Source: Acidobacteriaceae bacterium
GTDB taxonomy: Bacteria; Acidobacteriota; Terriglobia; Terriglobales; Acidobacteriaceae
Assembly: GCA_003132445.1 (NCBI GenBank)
Contig: PKXU01000082.1
Coordinates: 42,873 to 106,872, forward strand
Direction of reading: 5' to 3'
Length of the DNA stretch: 64,000 bases
Shown here: positions 29,988 through 39,759 of the stretch, piece by piece
Layout of the letters: each line of letters opens with the position of its first letter
Position numbering within the stretch: position 1 is the stretch's first letter
The notes under the pieces: model-generated
Told to the model about the DNA's origin: nothing
What the model saw: the letters and a program-made list of their open reading frames with translations, nothing else
Databases searched by the model: none
Program-made: the position numbers and the translations under genes

Positions 29988-31584
29988 GGACAGCACCTCG
30001 GACCTCGGACTTCGGACCACGGACTTTGAAGGCCCAGGTCTGAGGTCTACGGTCCGATGCTCTGTCGTCCGCTGGGCGGGGACGCTGTTGTGCGTTCCGT
30101 TACTCATCTCACTTTTTTCCTGCTCCGCCAAATCCGATCGCAACACGCTCGTCATGGTGATCGAGTCAAGTCCAACGAATCTTGATCCACGAGTCGGCAT
30201 CGATGCGTTTTCGGAGCGAATCGATAACCTCATCTTCGACGACCTGCTGTCTCGCGGCGACGATCTAAATGTTGCTCCCGGACTCGCCGAGCGCTGGGAG
30301 ATCCCCGATCCGCTCACTTACATCTTTCATCTGCATCGCGGAGTCAAGTTTCACGACGGGCGCCCGCTCACGTCGCGCGATGTGAAGTGGACTTTCGATT
30401 CGCTGCTGCAAGGCAAAATTCGCAGCACCAAAACCGCGGTCTACCGTTTCGTCGACCGAATCGATGCACCAGACGACGCCACCGTGATCTTCCGCATGAA
30501 AGAGCAGGACGCGACCCTGCTGTGGAATCTTTCCGACGGCGCGATGGGAATCGTCCCCAACGGCAGTGGCGATGAAATGACGCAACATCCGATTGGCTCC
30601 GGTCCCTTCCGATTCGTCAGCGCTGAGACCGACCGGGAAGTCATTGTCGAACGCAACGACGATTATTGGGGCGGAGCCGCCAAACTTGCGCGCGTGCGCT
30701 TTGCCATCGTGCCCGACGCGACCACGGAAGCGTTGGAACTGCGCAAAGGCAGCGGCGACGTCGCCATCAATTCTCTGACGCCCGATACCGTGTTCACTTT
30801 GTCACACGATCCTAATCTTGAAGTCGAGCGCTCTGTCGGAACCAGGCTTGCTTATCTCGGATTCAATCTACGCGATCCTATTCTGAAAGACGCGCGAGTA
30901 CGTCAAGCCATAGCCTACGCGCTGGATCGGCAGCCAATGATTGAATTTTTGTGGCGTGGAGAAGCCGAGCCGGCTCGTAGTATCCTTCCGCCGCAGAGCT
31001 GGGCCTATAACGGCGACGTGCCCGCTTACAATCACAACCTCGACATGGCGAATCAATTGCTCGATGCCGCGGGCTATCCAGCAATCAACGGCGTGCGCTT
31101 CCACATCACCATGAAGACGTCAACCGACGAGAACACGCGTCTGATGGTGGCCGTGATGCAGCAACAATTGCGCGAAGCGGGAATCGCATTGGATATCCGC
31201 AGCTTCGAGTTCGCCACTTTTTTTTCCGATGTTCAGCACGGCGCCTTCCAGATGTACGGGCTGCGCTGGATCGGTGGCAATGAAGATCCGGACATTTTCG
31301 AGTATGCCTTCGACTCGGCAAAATTTCCGCCCAACGGCGCCAACCGCGGCTATTATTCGAACCCAAAGGTGGATGCATTGATCGATAAAGCTCGACGCGA
31401 GATTGATCCTTCTCTGCGCAAGCCTCTCTATGCCGAAGTGCAACGCATATTAGCGGCAGACTTGCCCTACATCGATCTTTGGTATCTGGATAATGTTGTC
31501 GTGCATACTCGCCGCGTGCGAAATATAAAGCTGAACCCCGCGGGAAACTACGACTTCCTCAGAACCGCGGAGTTAGTTCAGTAA
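29980..31584 (+). CDS. ABC transporter substrate-binding protein, peptide/SBP_bac_5 family
   Basis: Lipoprotein-like signal (LLISLFSCS), FHLHRGVKFHDGRPLTSRDVKWTFDS. Confidence 0.92.
   Translation: MHEDSTSDLGLRTTDFEGPGLRSTVRCSVVRWAGTLLCVPLLISLFSCSAKSDRNTLVMVIESSPTNLDPRVGIDAFSERIDNLIFDDLLSRGDDLNVAPGLAERWEIPDPLTYIFHLHRGVKFHDGRPLTSRDVKWTFDSLLQGKIRSTKTAVYRFVDRIDAPDDATVIFRMKEQDATLLWNLSDGAMGIVPNGSGDEMTQHPIGSGPFRFVSAETDREVIVERNDDYWGGAAKLARVRFAIVPDATTEALELRKGSGDVAINSLTPDTVFTLSHDPNLEVERSVGTRLAYLGFNLRDPILKDARVRQAIAYALDRQPMIEFLWRGEAEPARSILPPQSWAYNGDVPAYNHNLDMANQLLDAAGYPAINGVRFHITMKTSTDENTRLMVAVMQQQLREAGIALDIRSFEFATFFSDVQHGAFQMYGLRWIGGNEDPDIFEYAFDSAKFPPNGANRGYYSNPKVDALIDKARREIDPSLRKPLYAEVQRILAADLPYIDLWYLDNVVVHTRRVRNIKLNPAGNYDFLRTAELVQ
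29996..30059. repeat. Degenerate 7-nt tandem repeat at the start of the SBP gene
   Basis: cctcgga cctcgga cttcgga ccacgga ... tctgagg tctacgg tccgatg. Confidence 0.8.
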
Positions 31585-31702
31585 CAATCATGCAGCGCCT
31601 GAGATGCCATCGTGCGCCGCACGACCGGCAGACGAGCCCGACTCCTCCCGCATAAAGCTTCGCTCAACATCAGCGTGTTACTATCCAATTTCATTCCATC
31701 CC

Positions 31703-32494
31703 ATGCGAATTCTCTTCATTGGCGACATCTTCGGGCGGCCAGGACGCAACATTGTCAAAGAACGTCTGCCAGGCATCGTTCGCGATCACGCCGTGAATCT
31801 GATCATTGCCAACGGTGAGAATTCTGCGGCCGGCTTTGGCATTACTCCCGCGCTGGCCGAAGACCTCTTCGAACTCAACATCGATGTGATTACCACCGGG
31901 AACCACGTATGGGACAAGCGCGAAATCGTCGAGTACTTTCAAATGGTCGAAGGGAACGGGCATGGACCTGCGCGGCGCGTGCTGCGCCCGGCAAATTACC
32001 CGTCAGATATGCCCGGCTCCGGCGTCTACCAGGGATTCAAGGGCAAAATTCCATACGCCGTCATCAACCTGCAGGGGCGGGTTTTCATGGCCTCGAACGA
32101 CGATCCCTTTCGCACGGCTGATCAGCTTCTGCAAAAGATTCAAGCGAAAGTGATTCTGGTGGATATTCATGCCGAAGCGACTTCCGAAAAAATTTCTCTG
32201 GGTTGGTATCTCGATGGCCGCGTTACCGCTGTGGTCGGCACGCACACCCATGTGCCCACGGCCGACGAGCGGATTCTTCCCAATGGAACCGCCTACGTCA
32301 CTGATGTGGGCATGACCGGACCGTATGATGGAGTGATCGGAGTAAAGAAAGAATTGGTGGTGGGAAAGTTTCTCAACGGGATGCCGGTGCGCTTCGAACC
32401 GGCCACGGGCGATGTGCGTCTGTGCGCCGTGGTGATCGATTGCGACGAAGATACCGGCAAGGCGCGCACCATCGAGCGCCTCATGCTGTCGTGA
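31703..32494 (+). CDS. YmdB-family metallophosphoesterase
   Basis: MRILFIGDIFGRPGRNIVKERLP, NGENSAAGFGIT, TGNHVWDKREI, VVGTHTHVPTAD. Confidence 0.95.
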   Translation: MRILFIGDIFGRPGRNIVKERLPGIVRDHAVNLIIANGENSAAGFGITPALAEDLFELNIDVITTGNHVWDKREIVEYFQMVEGNGHGPARRVLRPANYPSDMPGSGVYQGFKGKIPYAVINLQGRVFMASNDDPFRTADQLLQKIQAKVILVDIHAEATSEKISLGWYLDGRVTAVVGTHTHVPTADERILPNGTAYVTDVGMTGPYDGVIGVKKELVVGKFLNGMPVRFEPATGDVRLCAVVIDCDEDTGKARTIERLMLS

Positions 32495-32699
32495 CAAATC
32501 GCCCGTAAGTCTTTACTGGCCTTTAGCCGCGCACCAAGTCATGGAGCTTTCCTTCTCTGCGCGAAAGAACCGCAAGTCGAAGGCCAGTACTCGTTCTCAG
32601 AATGTCCCAGATCAGTGGGCACCAGATGGTTAAGTCCGAAGGTACGGGGTCCTATCGGCCCGTGCCCAATATACGCAAACTACATTAAAATCACCCCAG

Positions 32700-34562
32700 A
32701 TGCGGACATCATTCATACCGGCGGCGCTTTTAGCCCTAGCGGCTCTCCTGCCTGCGTTCGCGGCCGCCGATGATTCCTCTTCCCCTCCGGTAATTTCTTG
32801 TGGGAACGGAATTCCGGGCGGAATTAGCTGCCTGGTTTCGAAGAAAGAGCTGAAGGAAGCCCGCATCGCCTTTCGCGATGGCGTAAATCTTCAGCAAGAT
32901 CGGCGGCTCGTAGAAGCCTTAGCGCAGTTCGACAAAGCCACGCGGCTCGCGCCACAGAATATGCAGTTTCTGACGGCTCGTGAAGTGGTGAAGGCGCAAC
33001 TGGTTTTCGCTCATGTGGAGCGCGGCAACGCGCTGCTGTCGGAAAATGCGCGGGCCCAGGCTGCTGCCGAATTTCGCGCCGCGCTCGATCTCGATGACGA
33101 AAATCAATACGCGCGCCAGCGATTGGCAGAGGCCACGCGAGAATTAGCTCCGGCATTGCCTGTCTTACCTGTGCGTCTGATTGATTCCGGCGAAGTCCAC
33201 ATTGCGCCCAGGGATGATCGGGCTACATTTCATTACAGCGGCGACGTTCGCGGCCTGTTCGACGAGCTGTCTGCCGCCTATGGTGTGACCGCGAAATTCG
33301 ATGATTCGGTCCCTGCCCGGCAGGTACGGTTCAATGTCGACGATGTGGATTTCTTCACCGCGCTGAGGTTAGCTTGCGAGGTCAGCAAGACGATGTGGGC
33401 GGCACTCGCTGCTCATCAATTGCTGATTGCCGCCAACACTCCCGAGAACCACAAGCAATTCGACCGCATGTCGCTGCGGACCTTCATCCTGCCACCACAT
33501 TCCACGCCGCAGGAAGCTACTGACTTAATCAATGCCATGAAGAGCATACTCGACCTGCGCTTGATCAGTTCGGGGCAAACAGCGGACACAGTAGAAGTAC
33601 GCGGACCGGCACCGATTCTAGCGGCCTGCTCCAGGTTGCTGGACCAGCTCAGCAACGAGCCGCCCCAGGTCATGTTCGATGTTCGCGTGCTGCAAATCGA
33701 CCACCAACTGGCGCGCAACATCGGCGTGCACATTCCCGACACTTTCAACATGTACAACATTCCAGTAGCGGCGCTGGCTGGATTGGCCGGGCTGGGAGGC
33801 CAGAATATTCAACAGCTCATCAATCAGCTGATCTCGTCGGGAGGAATCAACGCGGCTGGCAGTTCGGCTCTCTCCGGTCTACTGGCGCAATTGGGCGGAC
33901 AACAGAATTCCATCTTCAGTCAGCCTCTGGCCACATTCGGAGGCGGACTCACATTCAGCGGAGTGAGTCTCGATCAATTTGCTGCCAATCTTTCCGTCAA
34001 TGAATCCTGGGTGCGTAGCCTGGAAAACCTGACTATGCGCGCCAACCAGGGAAGCGACGCGACTTTCCATATTGGAGAGCGTTATCCGATTGAGAACGCC
34101 AGCTACGCGCCCATTTATAACTCACCGCAAATCTCGGCAGTGCTGGGCAATCAGTCGTATGTTCCGCCGTTCCCTTCCATCAGCTATGAAGACTTAGGGT
34201 TGAGCGTGAAGGCAAAGCCGGTTATCCACGGCAACGGCACCGTGAGTGTAACCATTGAGTTGCAAGTGCGTGCGCTTACTGGGCAATCGAACAACGGAAT
34301 TCCGGTGATCTCGAACAGCGAATATCAGGGCAGCATCAATCTCAAGGATGGTGAGCCGGCCGTAATCGCTGGTCAAATAACGCAGAGCGACACGATCTCG
34401 ATGTCTGGAATTCCTGGGCTGGGTTACATTCCAATTCTGAATCAAGCGATGGTCAACAACACAAAGCAATCAGAACATGACGAACTCATGATTGTCATTA
34501 CTCCGCACATTGTTGCAAACATCAACCGGACTGCCCCCGAGATTTGGCTGAGCGAGAACTAA
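32700..34562 (+). CDS. Secretin-family protein (type II/III secretion or type IV pilus type) with TPR-like N-terminus
   Basis: Signal peptide; VFDVRVLQID; secretin C-terminal motif (GEPAVIAGQITQSDTISMSGIPGLGYIPILNQA...DELMIVITPHIV). Confidence 0.9.
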   Translation: MRTSFIPAALLALAALLPAFAAADDSSSPPVISCGNGIPGGISCLVSKKELKEARIAFRDGVNLQQDRRLVEALAQFDKATRLAPQNMQFLTAREVVKAQLVFAHVERGNALLSENARAQAAAEFRAALDLDDENQYARQRLAEATRELAPALPVLPVRLIDSGEVHIAPRDDRATFHYSGDVRGLFDELSAAYGVTAKFDDSVPARQVRFNVDDVDFFTALRLACEVSKTMWAALAAHQLLIAANTPENHKQFDRMSLRTFILPPHSTPQEATDLINAMKSILDLRLISSGQTADTVEVRGPAPILAACSRLLDQLSNEPPQVMFDVRVLQIDHQLARNIGVHIPDTFNMYNIPVAALAGLAGLGGQNIQQLINQLISSGGINAAGSSALSGLLAQLGGQQNSIFSQPLATFGGGLTFSGVSLDQFAANLSVNESWVRSLENLTMRANQGSDATFHIGERYPIENASYAPIYNSPQISAVLGNQSYVPPFPSISYEDLGLSVKAKPVIHGNGTVSVTIELQVRALTGQSNNGIPVISNSEYQGSINLKDGEPAVIAGQITQSDTISMSGIPGLGYIPILNQAMVNNTKQSEHDELMIVITPHIVANINRTAPEIWLSEN

Positions 34563-34564
34563 AG

Positions 34565-34617
34565 CGGCTTCCGGCTTTCGGCCCGCGGCAGTGGGCAATC
34601 ATCTTTTCCGGAAGCCG
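34565..34617. repeat. 7-nt-period repeat and 10-bp inverted repeat between convergent genes
   Basis: cggcttc cggcttt cggcccg cggcagt; CGGCTTCCGG (34565-34574) versus CCGGAAGCCG (34608-34617). Confidence 0.8.
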
Positions 34618-34641
34618 AGTACCGGCAGCCGAACGCCATCC

Positions 34642-35553
34642 TCATTTCGCTTCCTTCGCCGCAAACTCGACCAGGCTCTTGTAAACATCTGACAGCCGCG
34701 GATCGAAGCTTCCGACTTTGCGGCCATTGATGAACAAAGTAGGCGTTCCATTCACATCCACGGACTTGCCCAACGCAAGGGAAGCGTCCACCCGAGCCTT
34801 AGTCTCGGGTTTGGTGGCGCACGCGGCAATTTCGCTTCCCTTTAGGCCCACTCCATCGGCAATGGCGGTAAGCTTTTCGTCCGCATTCTCGGCGGTAATG
34901 TCCGACTGGGTTTCGTAAGTCTTGGAGATAAATTTCCAGAAAGCATCGTTGGAAGCGCGTCCGACGCAATCGGCATAAGCTGCGCCCTTGGCCGCCCAAT
35001 TGTGCATCTCCAAAGGAAAATTCTGGAATACGAAGCGCGCGTTCGGCTCCGCGGAGACAAGCGTCTCAATTGTGGGTTGTGCCGCTTTGCAAGCGGGACA
35101 TTGCAGGTCGCCGAATTCGACAATCGTAACCGGTGCATTCTTTGGTCCGCGTTCCGGCCCATTGATTCCCTTGTTCAGCAGTTGCTTCGCCGGATCAAAA
35201 GGCCTGGCGCCGAACGGAATAATTTCGCCGACAAGAGCTTGTTTACCGTCGGGAACCACAAAGAAGCGAGACATCTGCTGGCCGTGCGGACTGGCGAGAA
35301 CCACGGTGACCTCCGCCAGCCCAGCGACGGTGGAAGGCTTGATGCTCGAAATTTTCCAGGTTAAATCCTGTTCGTAGCCAAACTGCTGGTGCAAGAAAGA
35401 ATCCACGGTAGATTCTGAGGGAAGATTTGAAGATCCCGAAGCGGCGGGCCTTTCCGAAGACTTAGCCGGAGCGGACTTCGGCGGCGACGTCTGCCCTGGA
35501 GCCAAACCGCAAGCCAGCAGAAAAATAAATGTCGAGTTCAGCAAACGGAGCAT
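34642..35553 (-). CDS. DsbA/DsbG-like thiol:disulfide interchange protein, exported
   Basis: Signal peptide; VEFGDLQCPACKAAQP CPAC site; NGTPTLFINGRKVG. Confidence 0.9.
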   Translation of the reverse strand: MLRLLNSTFIFLLACGLAPGQTSPPKSAPAKSSERPAASGSSNLPSESTVDSFLHQQFGYEQDLTWKISSIKPSTVAGLAEVTVVLASPHGQQMSRFFVVPDGKQALVGEIIPFGARPFDPAKQLLNKGINGPERGPKNAPVTIVEFGDLQCPACKAAQPTIETLVSAEPNARFVFQNFPLEMHNWAAKGAAYADCVGRASNDAFWKFISKTYETQSDITAENADEKLTAIADGVGLKGSEIAACATKPETKARVDASLALGKSVDVNGTPTLFINGRKVGSFDPRLSDVYKSLVEFAAKEAK

Positions 35554-35626
35554 GGGTTCCTTTCGATTTGTGGCGACTTTAAAAATTCAGGAAAGCGAAC
35601 TATCAGGATACTTCAAGTTAATGATT

Positions 35627-37267
35627 TCAAGCTTCACACTTGGCGGCGATAGGAAAGCGGCGTCCATAGCCGAAGGCCTTGGGAGAAATTTTGAGGCCGG
35701 GTGCAGCCTGCTGACGCTTGTACTCAGCGCGATCGACCATGCGAATGACTCGCCGCACCACTTCAATATTGATTCCTCGAGCGGTCGCGATGCGCTCCGC
35801 CGAATGAGAATCCTCCACGTAGTCTTCGAGAACAGCATCCAGAACATCGTAAGGTGGCAGCGAGTCGCTGTCTTTCTGGTCGGGCCGCAATTCCGCCGAC
35901 GGCGGCTTCTCCAGCGTGGGTTGCGGAATTACCGGCCGCCGCGAATTCACGTATTCGCTGAGACGATAGACCAGCGTCTTGGGTACATCAGAAATCACTG
36001 CCAAACCGCCGACCATGTCGCCATAGAGAGTGCAGTAACCAACGCCCAGTTCGCTCTTGTTGCCGGTGGAGAGTACGATCGCTCCGAATTTGTTCGACAA
36101 TGCCATCAACAACATGCCCCGGGCGCGCGATTGAATGTTCTCCTCGGTCACATCTTCTTTTGTCCCTGCAAAAACATCTTTCAAAATGCAGCGGTAGGCG
36201 TCATACGCAGGATTGATGGAAAGCAGTTCGAAACGAATTCCGAGATTTTTGGCCAGGGAGCGGGCATCATCAATCGACCCTTGCGACGAAAACGGCCCCG
36301 GCATGCCGACTCCGATCACGTTCTCCGGACCAACCGCATCCGCTGCAATGACGGCCGTGAGCGCCGAATCAATGCCGCCACTCAGCCCGATAATCGCTTT
36401 TTGAAATCCGCATTTGCGCATGTAGTCGTGTGTGCCCAGCACCAGAGCGGAATAAACGCTTGCTTCGTCGCCGGGAATTTGTTCGTGCATTTCGCCGGTC
36501 AAATCGCTCGAATCGAAATAGATGAGATCTTCTTCAAACGATCGTCCCTGCGCAATGACTTGCCCTTCACGATTTAGTACCAGGCTGGAACCGTCGAAAA
36601 CCAGACTATCGTTGCCGCCGACCTGATTGACCAGAACCACCGGAACGTTGTGCTGGCGTGCGATGCTGGCCAGCATGTCGCGGCGCATTTCGCGCTTGCC
36701 GATCCAAAACGGAGATGCGGAAATGTTCAGCACGAAATTTCCGCCTGCCTGAATCAGCGACTCCACCGGATCGACAGTATAGAGTCGCTTGTGCCAGAAC
36801 CGTTTGTCGTTCCACGCGTCTTCGCAGATAGTAAGCGCCATGCGATTGCCACAGAACGGAAACAATTCCTGACTCTTGGCGGGAGCGAAGTTGCGCATCT
36901 CATCGAACACGTCGTAGGTCGGCAGTAACATCTTCGACTGAATAAAGGCGATCTTGCCGTCCATCAGTAAGGCGGCGGAATTCATCGCCGCCTTGCCCGC
37001 GTCCGAGTGGGCAGCCGTAACCAGTCCGCAGATCACTGCAATCCCGCGGGTTTCTATGGCAATCTTTTCGGCTGTCTCGCGATTTCGTGCGACGAAAGAA
37101 GATCGTTCCACCAAATCGCGCGGAGGGTAGCCGCACACCGACAACTCGGGAAAAAGAATCAGGCCGGCGCCAGCAGCGAGGGCGCGCCGAGAGTACTCCA
37201 CAATCTTGGCTGCGTTGCCGGAGAAATCTCCAACCGTAGGATTGATTTGGCCCAGCGCAATCTTCAC
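35627..37267 (-). CDS. nadE: Glutamine-dependent NAD+ synthase
   Basis: Nitrilase domain (LILFPELSVCGYPPRDL, LTICEDAWND) plus synthase domain (GLSGGIDSALTAVIAADA); GTG start at 37267. Confidence 0.95.
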   Translation of the reverse strand: MKIALGQINPTVGDFSGNAAKIVEYSRRALAAGAGLILFPELSVCGYPPRDLVERSSFVARNRETAEKIAIETRGIAVICGLVTAAHSDAGKAAMNSAALLMDGKIAFIQSKMLLPTYDVFDEMRNFAPAKSQELFPFCGNRMALTICEDAWNDKRFWHKRLYTVDPVESLIQAGGNFVLNISASPFWIGKREMRRDMLASIARQHNVPVVLVNQVGGNDSLVFDGSSLVLNREGQVIAQGRSFEEDLIYFDSSDLTGEMHEQIPGDEASVYSALVLGTHDYMRKCGFQKAIIGLSGGIDSALTAVIAADAVGPENVIGVGMPGPFSSQGSIDDARSLAKNLGIRFELLSINPAYDAYRCILKDVFAGTKEDVTEENIQSRARGMLLMALSNKFGAIVLSTGNKSELGVGYCTLYGDMVGGLAVISDVPKTLVYRLSEYVNSRRPVIPQPTLEKPPSAELRPDQKDSDSLPPYDVLDAVLEDYVEDSHSAERIATARGINIEVVRRVIRMVDRAEYKRQQAAPGLKISPKAFGYGRRFPIAAKCEA

Positions 37268-37383
37268 TCTTTTAGTGTAAAGCCGCGGCTCGCAGGGGCC
37301 AAGCCAAGGGTGTGCCGGCGTCGGACTCGGCTGTCGCGCGGTCATCGCCTCCCTCGCATGCGGGCGGGGACGTCTCCACGTCA

Positions 37384-37400
37384 GCCGCTGAGACAGCGGC
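37384..37400. repeat. Hairpin GCCGCTG-AGA-CAGCGGC between nadE and GH3
   Basis: 7-bp perfect stem, 3-nt loop. Confidence 0.75.
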
Positions 37401-37501
37401 GCTGCCGTTTCGCTGCGACACTCCAAAATTAACCATTTGAACTTTCGCGAAAAGGCGTAACATTAACGATTTGGCAGTTACACCCATTCGAGGGAAACAC
37501 G

Positions 37502-39733
37502 ATGCCCGTGCGCGGCCTTTCTCTACTAAATCGATTTTTCACGCTCACAATGTTTTTCAGCATCGCTCTGTGTCCGTCATCGGCGCAATCAGGTGGCGAT
37601 GCGCATGCTTGGTCGAACTCCAGCCTCTCGCCCGACGAACGGGCGTCCATGGTGGTGAAAGAAATGACGCTGGACGAGAAGATTTCGTTGCTGCATGGGA
37701 CGGGCATGGCTGGCCTCAGTGCGATGAGTCCGCTCGCCATCCATTCCAATGGTGGCGCGGGATTTGTTGTTGGCGTTCCACGCCTGGGCATTCCTCCGAT
37801 CCAAATGTCGGACGCCGCTTACGGTGTGCGCGGCAGTGGCGAAAACGGCCGCTACTCCACGGCTCTACCCGCGGACGTGGCGGCGGCGGCAAGTTGGGAT
37901 TTGGATGCGGCTCGTGAATACGGTGCATTGATCGGCCGCGAATTGCGCGCTCAGGGCTACAACATGTCGCTCGGCGGTGGCACGAATCTCACTCGCGAAC
38001 CGCGCAATGGCCGCACCTTCGAATACTTAGGCGAGGATCCTGTGCTGGCCGGAAAGCTGGTTGCCTCGGTAATGAAGGGGCTGCAGGCAGAGCATGTCAT
38101 CGGCGACATCAAGCACTACGCCCTTAACGATCAGGAGAGTGGCCGCAATGCCGTCAACGTCAACATCGACAAGCGTGCCGCGCGCGAAAGCGATCTGCTC
38201 GCGTTTGAGATTGGTTTGCAGGACTCCGACATCGCTGCCGTCATGTGCTCTTACAATCGCGTGAACGGAGACTACGCGTGCGAAAACAAATATCTGCTAA
38301 CCGATGTTCTGAAAAAAGACTGGAATTTCAAAGGATTTGTACTTTCCGACTGGGGCGGCACGCACAGCGCCGAGAAAGCATCTGCTGCCGGCCTCGATCA
38401 TGAAGAGCCGGGATGGATCTTTTTCGGAGACCAATTGAAGAGCGCGGTTGAGTCGGGCAAAGTGCCGATCGCAGAGGTGGATGATCATGTTCACCGCATC
38501 TTGCGATCCATGTTCGCCACCGGAGTCATCGACGATCCCCCCCAAAAAGGCGTGGTCGACGTAGTCGGCGGCTTTGAGGTCGCGCAGAAAATCGAAGAGC
38601 AGAGCGCCGTGCTTCTGAAGAATGATCACGCGCAACTTCCACTCGATGCTTCCGCAATCCACAGTATCGCCGTGATCGGCCCGCATGCTGACGTGGGAAT
38701 GATTTCCGGCGGCGGTTCGGCGCAGGTCGATCCTTCAGGAGGAAATGCGATCATGCCTCCGGGCAAGGGTCGGACTCACTGGCAGGAGAAAATATGGTTT
38801 CCTACCTCGCCGTTGAAAGCGATTCGAGCCAAAGCTCCGACCGCGACTGTGAAATTCGACTCAGGCTCAGACCCGGCTGCCGCCGCGGCTTTGGCAAAGA
38901 GTTCGGACGTGGCGCTCATATTCGCTTATCAGTGGGAGAGCGAAGGGATGGACCTGGACAGCCTGTCTCTGCCCGAGCATCAGGATGATTTAATCGCGAA
39001 GGTCGCAGCGGCCAATCCGCACACAATAGTCGTGATTGAATCAGGCAGTCCCGTAACCATGCCCTGGGTCGATCAGGTGAGCGGTATCCTGGAAGCTTGG
39101 TATGCGGGCAGCCGCGGGGCTGAAGCGGTGGCGAATATCCTTTTCGGAGATGTGAATCCCAGCGCGAAACTGCCCAACACCTTCCCCAAGAGCGAAGCCG
39201 ACTTGCCGCATCCCACCATCGTCAAACCGCCGAAAGCGACTATGGATGCCGACCATCAAGGCTGGAGGAGAATTGCCGGCGGTTTGCCCGCGTTTCAAGT
39301 CACTTATAACGAGGGCGTCAAGGTCGGTTACAAATGGTACGACGCAGAAAATAAACCCGTGCTCTTTCCCTTCGGTTACGGCCTTTCCTACACCACTTAT
39401 TCGTATTCAAGCCTTAAGGTAACGCCGGGGAAGAGTCCCAGCGTCAGTTTCACCGTCACCAATACGGGCAACCGCGCTGGCGCGGAAATTGCGGAAGTCT
39501 ATGCTTCCCTGCCGCCCACGGCATCCGAGCCTCCGAAAAGACTTGTCGGCTGGAGTAAAGTAAAACTCAGCGCCGGCGAGAGCCAAGAAGTAACGGTCGA
39601 CGTCGATCCGAAATATCTTTCAATTTTTAACGTCGAGCAGAATGCGTGGCAGCTCATTCCGGGAGATTACGGCTTCATGGTTGGCGGATCATCTCAGAAG
39701 TTGCCCCTGAAAGAAACCGTCAATCTGAAGTAG
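37502..39733 (+). CDS. Glycoside hydrolase family 3 beta-glucosidase, secreted
   Basis: Signal peptide; EKISLLHGTG, VLSDWGGTHS nucleophile region, C-terminal fibronectin-III-like domain. Confidence 0.94.
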   Translation: MPVRGLSLLNRFFTLTMFFSIALCPSSAQSGGDAHAWSNSSLSPDERASMVVKEMTLDEKISLLHGTGMAGLSAMSPLAIHSNGGAGFVVGVPRLGIPPIQMSDAAYGVRGSGENGRYSTALPADVAAAASWDLDAAREYGALIGRELRAQGYNMSLGGGTNLTREPRNGRTFEYLGEDPVLAGKLVASVMKGLQAEHVIGDIKHYALNDQESGRNAVNVNIDKRAARESDLLAFEIGLQDSDIAAVMCSYNRVNGDYACENKYLLTDVLKKDWNFKGFVLSDWGGTHSAEKASAAGLDHEEPGWIFFGDQLKSAVESGKVPIAEVDDHVHRILRSMFATGVIDDPPQKGVVDVVGGFEVAQKIEEQSAVLLKNDHAQLPLDASAIHSIAVIGPHADVGMISGGGSAQVDPSGGNAIMPPGKGRTHWQEKIWFPTSPLKAIRAKAPTATVKFDSGSDPAAAAALAKSSDVALIFAYQWESEGMDLDSLSLPEHQDDLIAKVAAANPHTIVVIESGSPVTMPWVDQVSGILEAWYAGSRGAEAVANILFGDVNPSAKLPNTFPKSEADLPHPTIVKPPKATMDADHQGWRRIAGGLPAFQVTYNEGVKVGYKWYDAENKPVLFPFGYGLSYTTYSYSSLKVTPGKSPSVSFTVTNTGNRAGAEIAEVYASLPPTASEPPKRLVGWSKVKLSAGESQEVTVDVDPKYLSIFNVEQNAWQLIPGDYGFMVGGSSQKLPLKETVNLK

Positions 39734-39759
39734 AGGACTCGCGCTCTGACATTCCGCGG

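Noticed and set aside
32515-32588. ACTGGCCTT...AAGGCCAGT inverted repeat upstream of the secretin gene
   Set aside because: Only 9 bp with a loop over 50 nt; too weak to separate from chance
35552-36577. 341-aa ORF on the + strand
   Set aside because: Antisense to nadE; no recognisable domain
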